Shown here: piece after piece, positions 25,501-37,500 of the stretch
Numbering within the stretch: position 1 is the stretch's first letter
Layout: each line of letters opens with the position of its first letter
Source of the DNA: Argyresthia goedartella
Lineage: Eukaryota > Arthropoda > Insecta > Lepidoptera > Argyresthiidae
Length of the DNA stretch: 64,000 nucleotides
Reading direction: 5' to 3'
Assembly: GCA_949825045.1 (NCBI GenBank)
Contig: OX463832.1
Span: 25,538,552-25,602,551 of the forward strand
Position numbers and translations under genes: made by a program
The notes under the pieces: generated by a model
The model's input: the letters and a program-made list of their open reading frames with translations, nothing else
What the model was told of the DNA's origin: nothing
Database searches by the model: none

Positions 25501-28500
25501 CATTAAGCGATTGATGGCAAAGAAGAACAGAGCCAAAAGCTTCTACAAAAAGGACCCCACTGATGAAAACTTTGCTGCCTTCAAATGTCTCCGCAATCGG
25601 TGCAACCATATGTGTCGCGCTGCCAAGCGCCGCCATATCTATGAGTGCATCGAAAATTATACCCCGGCTCAAGTGTGGAAGTTCCTTAGAACCCTTGGTG
25701 TTGGCAAGTCCCAGAATCAATTGGTTGGTGATGTCGATCTCAATGGTCTTAATAGTTTCTTCTCCGACCCTCCTGTTGTAATGAATCCCTCTGTTAAAAA
25801 TGCCACCCTGCATTCTCTGCGCTCCAAGCCATCTCCCACCACCACTCCATTCGACTTCAGTCTTGTCGAAATTGACACGGTTAAGAAGGCGGTGCTTGCC
25901 ATCTCCTCAAAAGCTGTAGGTGACGACAGTATCTGCTCGAGAATGATAAACAGCATCCTTGATTTCCTCCTACCTGCCATTACACACATTGTTAACTTCT
26001 CTCTATCTCAGTGTTCTTTTCCTAATGTGTGGAAAAAGGCGTTAGTTATCCCTCTTCCCAAAACCTCAAATCCATCTTCATTTAAAGATTATCGTCCAAT
26101 ATCTATCCTGCCTTTCCTTTCCAAAGTCCTTGAATCGATTGTCCACACTCAACTCTCCTCCTATCTTTCCTCTAACAGGCTGTTGAATCAATTCCAGTCC
26201 GGATTCAGGCCGGGACATAGTACCGTCTCGGCCTTACTTAAAGTGACCGATGACATTGAATCAGCAATGGATATCAAGCAGATCACTGTGTTAGCGTTAC
26301 TAGACTTTAGCAGTGCCTTTAACTGTGTTGATTTTGACATCCTCGTTGAGATACTGAAGTCCCTGAATGTCTGCTCGGCCGCTGCCAGCTGGTTCGGCTC
26401 CTACCTGAGAGGTCGTCAGCAGCGTATTAGGTCCGAGGAGACTTCCACGGAGTGGTGCGACCTTTCTTCTGGAGTTCCTCAGGGTGGTATTCTTTCCCCT
26501 CTTCTTTTCTCCGTCTTCATCAATTCCATTTCGGATGCCATTTCTTCTTCTTACCATCTTTATGCCGATGATCTGCAAATCTACCGCCATTTCTCTCCAA
26601 GTGATATGATTTCTTCTGTGGGTGCATTAAATGACGATCTCGAGAACATCAGGGGCTGGGCTCTGTCTCATGGACTACTTGTCAATCCCAGTAAGTCGCA
26701 AGCCATGATTGTCGGCTCCAGACACTCCCATAGTGTATTACAGCATCTGCCTCTTGTTCCTGTAACTTATGATGGAACCATAATTCCGTACAGTACTAAG
26801 GCAAAAAATCTAGGAGTTATCTTTGACAATCAGCTTTCATGGTCTGCTCACGTCTGCGAAGTTAGTAGACGAGTCTTTGCCACATTTCACTCCCTCAGGC
26901 GCCTTCAAAACTTTCTGCCTCGTCATACTAAAATTACTCTGGCCCAGTCTCTTCTCCTTCCTCTCATTGATTACGCAGATGTCAGCTGGATCAGCGCGAA
27001 CGAAGAGCAACTGAACAAACTCGAGCGACTTCAAAATCTCGGGATTCGGTTTGTCTTCGGGCTGCGTAAGTATGACCATGTCTCCCAGTGTCGTAGGGAA
27101 CTGCAGTGGCTTCCAATTCGTCTTCGCCGGGATACCCATGTTCTCATTCTACTCTTCAATATTCTGCACAACCCTCGCTACCCCAGCTTCCTGCGTGATC
27201 GGTTTGAGTTTCTTTCTTCGGATAGGTCTCGGAGATCAAACACTCGGTCGCTGCTTGCAACTCCTCAACACAACTCAGTCGCATATGGGCAAGGATTCAG
27301 GATCAGTGCTATCAGGCTCTGGAACAAGCTCCCCAGTGCCATCAGGGACAGTCCGTCACTTAACGTTTTTAAGATTCGCTTGAAAGATCATTACCTCTCT
27401 CTTTCATAGTATGTATATATAATTTGTATATGTATTTTATGTATGTATATAACTTGTACGTGTATGATATGTATGTATGTATATAATATTATATAAATTA
27501 GGTGTAGTAGTAGTATTAGGTATATGTACCTACTTATATTATTATTGTGTATGAATAATTTTGTTGTGTAAATAGGTTTTACTCTCACAATCCACTTTCC
27601 TTTCCTATCTGGGTTTGCTGGTAGAAATCTCTTTTATAGAGATAAGCGCGCCTCTTGTACATATATCTTTCTTTGTATATCTCTGTATGTTTGTTTTGTG
27701 CAATAAAGTATTCATTCATTCATTCATTCATTCATTTATTTTCAGGTCGCATTAATATTCGGAATTACTGGTGCCTGTAGGCGTCAGGAATTAAACAACA
27801 TTACGACAAAAGATATAGAGAATCACGGAGAGATGCTACTTGTCAAAATTCCGAACACTAAAAATAAAATTCCTCGGTCATTTACTATTCACGGACCATT
27901 TTATGAAATAGTGAAAAAATATGAAACTTTACGTTCAACAAAAGGAAAATCTGACCGGTTCTTCCAAAATTTTCAAAACGGCAAATGCACGAGTCAGCCT
28001 ATCGGAGTGAACAAATTTGGATCGATGCCTAGAGAAATTGCCAAGTTTTTAGGCTTACCACAGGCTGACGCTTACACCGGACACAGTTTTAGGCGGACTT
28101 CAGCTACATTGCTGGCTAATTCAGGAGCCGATATATTGACTTTAAAACGCCATGGAGGATGGCGATCTAATAATGTCGCCGAGTCATATATTGAGGACTC
28201 CATCCAAAATAAAGCCGACATAAGTGCCAAAATAACACAAGCAATCCATTTGGAGCCACAATCCAAGAAGTTCTGCCCTGAACCGCGTCCTTCCACCTCA
28301 TATGCCAATGATGATTTGGGATTTCATACGTTTGCTAATGATGAAACGCAATGTTCTTCTACCTCCTTTCAGAATGTTGCATTATCACCGACATTTACAG
28401 TTACCCAAGAACAAAGCAATAAAATAATTAATAATACAATTAAACATACAGTACAAATGCCTCATAAGGCGGTAGCATATCATTTCAATAATTGTACTTT

Positions 28501-31500
28501 TAATAACTGTTTCAATAATTAAAGTTTTTAAATAAATGTGAACTTTTATTTACTTTTCCTCGCAAGTGTGTTGAAAAACGTCGTATGAAACACGTGAGCA
28601 TTGGTCATTACACTTCTCTTCTCCATTAAGCCGTCGCCTTCGGCTCAGGCTTAAAAACCGACTCGAGTGTAATGACCAACATACCACACTTGTATCATAA
28701 TGTACTATTATCTACACACGTATCATAAACCCTCTTTACTGCGTCCAAAAATCGCACGTTACAACCAGCATAATGTTATACTACTTGGTAATGTATCAAT
28801 TTTCGACAAATTATGACATTCAAATTTCGAACGCCGACGCCCGCCCCTAGTTTGTATGCGAAGTTGGTACTACTGAACAAGCTTAGCAACTGCAGAGCAA
28901 TGATCAATGCCACAATGCCGGTCGAACATGCGGTTCCTGAACACATCAAAGAGAGCTTATGATATCTGTGTAGATAAACTAGTGTATGTAAATGTACATA
29001 ATTAGGCATTAAAACTCTCGAGTGATATTATTATGAAACTCGCCTTCAGCTCGTTTATGGTCTGCAGGAACGTATTTTTGCTCGTGCCTTTTTGCGATAA
29101 GACATGGCAGCTATTTGCACATGCGCAGTAGTAGAGTCCCCGCTACCACTTAAGAGTGTACCTACATGTAATCGGAAGATAGTCAAAACCGTTGAAAAAA
29201 GTCAAAAGTTGATAAACTAACGCGGTAGTTGATCAACTATCGACAGTTAGTAAACCAGACCAACAGGGTTTAGAATTTACGTTTCTTTAGTTCTTACATG
29301 TTAACCTAACACGAAGACTATTCGGGGGCTTCGCTGCCCTTGCCTCCTCTAGTCTTCACCTAAGCTACCGCAATTTTTGCCCCTGTATTTCGTTTGCATT
29401 TCAAGTTTAAACCAGTTTTCTATTTAAAGGTTTTAAACGTTAGTTGCTCAACTAACGCGTCATATAGTAAGCATTACGCTACAGTTTACTATGTGTCGAT
29501 AGTTGACCAACTTACGAGAAAAATACGTAAGTTTATCAACTAACGGTTTTGACTATCTTACGGTAACATATATACTCGATCGCTTCGCTCGCTCGTGAAA
29601 AAAAATGCCACTCGTAAGAAATCACCTATTTTACGCACTAGCAGCGTTAATAGCTGTTGAAGATTACATCTCTGGATTCGGTCTCACTAATTTCCGTTTC
29701 CGTCACCAATCACCAGAGCTTGGCGAGTCTTGTCAGGCATCAGCGGAGTGCGTCACGCAGAACAGCGCATGCGCGGGCGGCGTCTGCAGCTGCGCAGAGG
29801 CGTATCAACAGACGGGGGAGACTTGCTCAGCAAGTAAGTACTTACTTCTTATTATCCAGCATATTCTAACCTCCAATTTGTGTGATCTGCGGCCATTCAG
29901 CCCCGATTTTTTCTATATCGATACACTAACATTGATTATCCCTTACCTAATCCTTACATTGATACCCACACTAGGAGTATACTGTCGTGTGGGTACCAGA
30001 AACAGTGATACACATATAAACATCCAAGACCTGGGTTTATGTCTTTCTCCCCAGCCGGGATTCGAACCCGGAACTCTATTTTGGTAGCAGAGCCTTAAAC
30101 TGCAAAGCCACATAGTTTGTCATTAAGTTCACGAAGTCACCGATTATGTTCACGGCGCCAGAAAGGGTAAACAGCTCCAATTTGTCTAGTTGTCCAGCAG
30201 CAGTCGATGTTTCTGTTTCAATGGGGGGGTCCTCTCCCACCAAACCCCTGGTCTTTTCACCGTGCTGCTTGTTCACTAAGCCAGAAAGCGTTAACAGGTC
30301 AAACTTGACTCTTTGTCCTAATTATGTACAGTTTAAACACAACTTAAGTACCACACGTTCCAAGTTACGTAGTCCAGCACGGTAAGGTTATTGTCTATCA
30401 GCTAGGTTGCTTAAAAGCCAAAACCTGTGTACGGCTAAACGCTGTTCTAACAGAGCATTGACCCGTCACAGGTTTTGGCTTAATACACAGACTGTAGCCT
30501 TCTCTCGTTAGCATACCGATTGAACAGAATATGTGTTTGCCTCAACTCCTAATGTTTTTAATTTGTTGCTGTTTGTCACTTTCTGTCCGAATACAAAAGT
30601 TAGCGAGGCGACTCTATGTAGTTTCAGAGAACCAAATTGGTTGCTCTCATCATCGTCATCATCGGCCCTTGTCATCCCACTGCTGGGCAACTGATTGGTT
30701 TTATTCGCGAAATATCTTTCACATTTTTTATTCTGTTCAATATCTTGAAAAATCCGAGCTACCCCAACTACCTTCGAGACCGTTTCGAGTCTCTTTTCGG
30801 GAGATCTCGCACTGTCTCACTTTTAGCCACTCTTTGATCTACCCACAGACGAATGTAAAGTGTATGTAGTATATATCGGTACTTATTTAGTAGTTACTGT
30901 CTTTATTTTATAGGTATGGAATTAATTTTCTAGGCATTTTACATAAACTTAATGGTAAAAAAAATCCCAGTAGTTCTGCCGACAGAACTACTCAACAGAA
31001 CAGGTGGGAGCAAAGGGTATTGTGCACTGCCTACTCTTTTATAATAATATTTCATTTAATGTCTTGGTTTGCTGGAAGAAATATCATTTTACTTTTTAGA
31101 GACAAGCTCGCCTTTGTACATGCATTTTCTTGTCAAATATTTGTGTGCAATAAAGAATTATGAATTGTACCCAGAAATGAGAGCCATGTAAAACTGTACG
31201 GAACTGACACGCCATTTATCGTTTCTTCAACAGTCTATTCAGCGAAACACTTTAACTTTGACAGCTCCAAAGTCATTTATGACATCTCATCATCATCGGA
31301 CCTTGTCATCCCACTGCGGGGCACAAGCATCTCCCACAGCACGCCATTCGCTACGGTCACGTCACCCGCCAGTCTCGTCCACTGCTTTCCAGCCACCTCA
31401 GCAATGTCATCTGACCATCAGGCCGGTGATCTGCCCGCTGTTCTCTGCCCTGTTCGCGGCCGCCACTCTGTGGCTACCTTGGTCCACCTTCCGTCCTCCC

Positions 31501-34500
31501 TTCTAACCAAGTGTCCCGCCCAATGCTACTTTAGCCCCGTGATGCGCGTACCCACGTCTGTGACTTTGTATAGTAAATGTTTAAACACTAACTGTGTCAC
31601 CACAATAGTAGTTTATGTGACTGCTACATAATGCCTAATTAGACCCGGCGGCGGCGGCGGCGGCGCAGCAGGCGAGCCGTGAAATTCTACCAAGAAATCG
31701 CGGCTTGCCTGTCGCGCGGGGAATATCCGTAGCCTGTGAAACCGGCTCATAGTATTTCGCTCATAGAATAAAATATTAGATTAAAATATAAACAGGGTAA
31801 AAGCAGGGGACAGTGGCCACACTTAAACCTGTCAAGGATTGAGTGGCCACCTAAGTAATGTTAAGAATAATTATAATTTGTTTTGAATAAATAAATAAAA
31901 AAATAAAAAATAAATGTACAGTTACATACACTAGTTTATCTACATAACATAAGCTCTCATTGATGTGTTCAGGAACCGCATGTTCGACCGGCATCCTCTG
32001 CAGTTGTTCAGCTTGTTCAGCAGTACCAACTTCACAGACAAACTAGAGGCGGCACGCAGGCGGGCGTCGGCGTTCGAAATATGTCATAATTTGACTTTTT
32101 TTTTTTACATTATGGTCATAATGATCAATATTCAGATAAGAAATGAGTTTTTACCAAGAAGTTTATCATTATGCTGGTCGTAACGTGTGGTTTTTGGACG
32201 CAGTAAAGAGGGTTTATGATACGTGTGTAGATAAAAGAAGTTATTCACTGTGTAACTTATACAGTGTTTTGTCCTACCGGACACGAATTGTGCGGGTTGG
32301 GTCAAAATACACGGGGTCTGGTATTACGCAGCCAGGTTACCATTTAACCCCTCGTTTTTTTAGGGGTTATGCCATGGTAATAAAATTTAAAACCTATAAC
32401 CGACCACCCCGGCTTGTGACTGGAAGGCAATGGCAGAGACTGGCGGGTGACCGTGATGGATGGCGTGCTTTGGGAGAGGCCTATGCCCAGCAGTGGGATG
32501 ACAAGGGCTGATGATGAAGATGATGATGAATGATAACGGGTTTTTGAGTACTACAGTACCCACAGATATCGAGAGATAGGGCCTTGGCGCTAAGCTTGTA
32601 TCGGAACCAGTGTCGCCGAAAACTAAGAACACGCATACATTTACACCACTCGTACATCAATCCCTCCGCTTTTATTGGTCAGTGCAATGTCATGCACCTA
32701 TCGTCCGAACACACCCACACTACCGCAGGTATACTAGCTAGTCGAGCTAGTGTTGGGACAATGCAAGGACAGCGTGTATCATCGATCGATTATAATTTAT
32801 AGACACTGGTATAGACAGTCGTATACAATGCCGGGTTCTATAAATAAAATAGTAAATTTGTTTAATATTTATGCTTCGGAACGCACCGGTTTTTTGTTGC
32901 GCGGATCGACCGCGAGTAATCGGGACATCACTAGCGGAAACGGAACCGCAGCTGTCACTCGTACCAACGAGATGAAAATTAGAGGTTATCTTGTCTTGTC
33001 GAGGGAAAAAACATGTCTGCTCATGGCGTCGGGCCATTGACTGTATTTCGGTGTAACAATTGTCTAACACAGGTGTCGGGCCTGGTCGGAGTGTTGATCA
33101 TAATAATCGTCGGGAAATAAGTAGATTCGCGTCAGCGGTTGAGTGATTCGTGTTGTGCGGTCCCCGACTCGTCGTATCGGACGGCGACTCCTCGTGTCGG
33201 CAAGCAGCACGCCGGCGACAGCGTGAGATTCGGTTCCTATCCTATCCCAATTGTGCTCCTATCCCGATTCCTGCCTCGAATCGAGCCTTCGATTTCCGGT
33301 CTACGACGGCAAGGTAAAGTATCATTCACGATTTTCTCCCGTGCTGGCAAAAACCCAGCCCCTCATGATTTCACGCCGTTCGGTTGAGGCGTGGAATTAA
33401 ACAATTTGGTAGCAGGCGCGGTTTCCTAGTGGGAAATCACCGATTCACGGACGGTTGTAGGGTTGTTTTTTTGCCACATTGTAGTTGGGAGAAAAGAATA
33501 TCTCAGATTGGCCGGCAAGTCGGCAATGAGTCTGTGGTCGGTATACCATAATTAAAGTTCATTTTCGGTTAGTGAAAGTAAATTGTCAATTTAGTTAACA
33601 ATTATTATAAATTTGTAGTCGGAAACTACTGGTTGTGCGCATAAAGGATTAAACAGTCATTCTGCGAAGTAACTAGATTGTATTACTTGCGGTAGAACGT
33701 CGGGTTCTATAGTACTGCAGTGTTATTTCGGTTTACAGAGCAGGGTCAGGCTATTTAAGGGGTATTAAGCTGATTTTGCTGACCTCAGTAGAAGTGTGGG
33801 TCATATCGGAGGGGCCACTTCTTATTATTTTGTATTGTTTTCATAATCAAGTTTTGTGGGTTATTTTTGTATTGTGTTTTATGGTGGCATTCTCTAATTG
33901 ATTTAGAGTGTATATTTATAAGGTGTATGTCCACAGGGCGACCATATTAAATATTGTTTAGGATTTAATTGTTTTAGTGGTTGCCTTGGTTTTTACAACT
34001 TGTTTTAATTTCTGTGCCCAGCGATGACGAGCAAGTGCTGGTCTCTGGCTGTGCTTAGTTCGGTAGTGAAGCATAGGACCAGAAACAATTGAATCGGTAA
34101 CCATGGCACCTTCGCCCTTGACGGTACTGCGGTATGGTGTCCGTGAGGAGATGAGATGGCTCACCCATACTCACAAGTATGTGGAGCGACCTGACATGGA
34201 CGATGTCCTGCTCAAGCGTGTGGAGGGCGCAATGACACGCGTCGGGAAGATGTGTCGGCTGGCTGCGGAGGCTGAAGCCCTCGGGCTTACGGATGAGGCC
34301 TCGGTGGCTGCAGTGAAGCAGCTCTGCGCGGATGCTGACCAAGCGATGGAGTGCTTGGGCGACATCGAGCGTCGCGCAGAAAAAATTAAGCGGTCGCGTC
34401 GGAATGACCGCGGGGAGGGTAGCGGAGACCCCCCCCCCTAAGGGTGTTGTTGGACGGCTGCCACACCTGGAGATTCCTGCCTTCGGTGGGGCAATTGATG

Positions 34501-37500
34501 AGTGGCCGGCATTCATCAATTTATTCGATAGTCTGGTCCACGGTCGGGACGACCTGGACAACGCCTACAAGTTGGCCCAACTATTGATGGCACTGCGGGG
34601 TGAACCGAAGGAGTTGGTCGGTCACCTAACGGTCACGGCAGGCAATTACGAGATAGCCCGGTCCATATTGTTTGACCGCTACCAACACAAACGGCGGTTG
34701 GTTGATGCGCAGCTGGGGAAGCTGTTTAGCATCCCAAGAGTAACCCGGGATGTTGACATCCGGGTACAGGTGCTCAACCCTGTGCTGGTGGCCACAAAGG
34801 CCCTTCAGAACCTTGGTCTGCCGGTAGACCAATGGTCATATATCGTTTTGTATATGGTTTTGTCACGGTTGCCTGCAGCTGTTCAAAGTCGGTTTGAACA
34901 GCTGCATGGGGGCAGTAGCTCGGAACTGCCCACGCTCGTCCAATTAACGGATTTTTTGGAGGGTGAATGCAGGCGATGCGACACATTGGATACGGAGGCC
35001 AGTGTGCAGCGCCAACCCGCGCGGATGCGGGAGGGGCCGCGCCCCCCGCCCCCACGGGGGGGTGGGCGGTCAAAACAATTTGGCGTTTTGAATGCCGCGC
35101 CGTCGGGTGACGGCTGTGTACACTGCGACAGTGCCGGTCATGAAGTGACCAGTTGCGCCAACTTTAAGGCGCTCGGGGTAGCTGCCCGCAGGAAGGTAGT
35201 CTTCCGCCACCGATTGTGTTTCGGTTGTTTGGGGCCGCACCCGCTGAGCGAGTGCTCACGCGCGTTCCCCTGTGAGTGCTGCGGTGGCAAGCACCACATC
35301 GTGTTGTGCCTGAACCGGTCAGGCCCTTCGGACGGTCACCAGGGCCGGACCCAGTCCCCCTCCGGGCAACGGGAGTCACCAACGGGGTGACTGGGGTACC
35401 CGCGGACGGGACCCCCCCCGAGGGGAAGGGGGCAGCGCGGGGGGTAACAGGCGGGATAGCCGGGGTTCGGTCGCCGCTGTCCAGGGTCAGCGAGGACTTC
35501 GGGCCGCTGGCTCACCACGTGTTACGGGCGGGTGTCAGATGGCACCTATGAGTGGCACGAAGGCTGGGAGCCCACCACCTTCTGCGCCACCCTGCCCGTC
35601 GCTCTGGGAGGCGAACAGGGAGGCGAACAGTCGGATGTCGCCCCCATTCAGGAGGTGGTCAGTGACCTCACTACAGAGGCATTTATCGCATGTCTAGATC
35701 AGTTCGTCTCACGAAGGGGCCTCCCGACATTAATCCGTTCGGACAACGGCACAAATTTTGTCGGAGCCAGGCGATATCTGCAGGAGGTCACTCAATTTCT
35801 GAACGGTAACCAGGATGCCATCGGTACGGCTTGCTCCCGACGAGGGATTGAATGGGTTTTCAGTCCGCCGGGATGTCCTCATTGGGGAGGAATATTTGAG
35901 GCTGCGGTTAAATCGGCTAAGTCGCACCTGACGAGGATCATCGGTGAGACCTCTCTACGCTTTGAAGAGCTTGCGACGCTGTTCTGTAAGATTGAAATGA
36001 CACTGAACTCGCGTCCGTTGTGCCCGCTCACTTCGGATACAAAGGTTTTGGAAGCGTTGACTCCGGGTCACTTCCTGATAGGTCAGCCCCTTAACGCCCT
36101 GCCAGAATACCCATTCGGTGATGTTAAGTTAAGTCGGTTAACTAGGTGGCAGATGTTGCAGCAGATGGCTCAAGATTTTTGGAAACGGTGGTCCCTTGAG
36201 TACTTGCACATCTTGCAGCAGCGCCTTAAGTGGACTGACCGGACGAGCCCCCCTCAAGTCGGTGATTTGGTGCTGATTAAGGATGCGAACCTGCCATCAT
36301 TGAGATGGAGACGAGGACGGATCGTCAATTTGTACACGGGTCGGGATAGCACGCCTCGATCAGCAGAAGTCAAGGTGGGGGACTCGGTCCTCAAGAGAGC
36401 GGTCGCAACACTTTCTCGCCTTCCTATTGATTAGGGACAGGTTCGGGCCTGTCCGGGCGGGTGACTGTTTAATATTTATGCTTCGGAACGCACCGGTTTT
36501 TTGTTGCGCGGATCGACCGCGAGTAATCGGGACATCACTAGCGGAAACGGAACCGCAGCTGTCACTCGTACCAACGAGATGAAAAATTAGAGGTTATCTT
36601 GTCTTGTCGTGGGAAAAAACATGTCTGCTCATGGCGTCGGGCCATTGACTGTATTTCGGTGTAACAATTGTCTAACACAGGTGTCGGGCCTGGTCGGAGT
36701 GTTGATCATAATAATCGTCGGGAAATAAGTAGATTCGCGTCAGCGGTTGAGTGATTCGTGTTGTGCGGTCCCCGACTCGTCGTATCGGACGGCGACTCCT
36801 CGTGTCGGCAAGCAGCACGCCGGCGACAGCGTGAGATTCGGTTCCTATCCTATCCCAATTGTGCTCCTATCCCGATTCCTACCTCGAATCGAGCCTTCGA
36901 TTTCCGGTCTACGACGGCAAGGTAAAGTATCATTCACGATTTTCTCCCGTGCTGGCAAAAACCCAGCCCCTCATGATTCCACGCCGTTCGGTTGAGGCGT
37001 GGAATTAAACAAAATTGTTTGTAAATACGACATATTTATACGACATACGACATACGAGACCCCTTTGCCTCTCTTCTTTTTTTCAACAGAATCCTTACAG
37101 CTAGAAAGAGAGGCAAAGAGGTTTCTGAAGGTAGAATAACTGTGAACTCTTCGGACCTGACTGAAAGCATCGGAATTTCCGATCAATACTTATAACACCC
37201 CATTATCCTTCGTCGGGCGAGGTTTTAAACAAACTTAAAATCTAAACTGCCTGTTAGGCAATCATTGGAATAACTAATAATAAACTTACGTATTATGAGC
37301 AATAAAATAACTATATTATTACATTAACTATATTAGTAATTGCGGAATGATAAAATCTATGGATTCAAAAACATAATTCTCCTATCTCTATCCCCATCAC
37401 TATATGTCGTCTCTGTGTGCGTGTAACAGTTCGCCTCCGTATCACGATGCATCTTTGCTTTAGTACTTACATAAGTGTGAAATATTCATTGCGTGTTAGC

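Larger units (their letters stand above)
32859..37011 (+). mobile_element. BEL/Pao copy 2, large-deletion derivative
   Basis: LTRs 32859-33403 and 36466-37011, flanked by the 5-bp duplication aaatt (32854-32858 and 37012-37016). The gag region remains, but protease, RT, RNase H and the first part of integrase are gone: the pol linker joins integrase directly at about 35650. It is the same family as copy 1 but a different LTR variant. The two LTRs differ at about four sites by eye. The element retains LTRs, primer site and polypurine site, so it could be mobilised in trans. Confidence 0.93.

Noticed and set aside
27415..27740. CRISPR-like or satellite array
   Set aside because: The atgtatgtat and attcattc repeats are simple-sequence LINE tail, without spacers.
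30040..30115. tRNA gene on the minus strand
   Set aside because: There is a perfect B-box, but the acceptor and D arms do not form and a SINE body follows.
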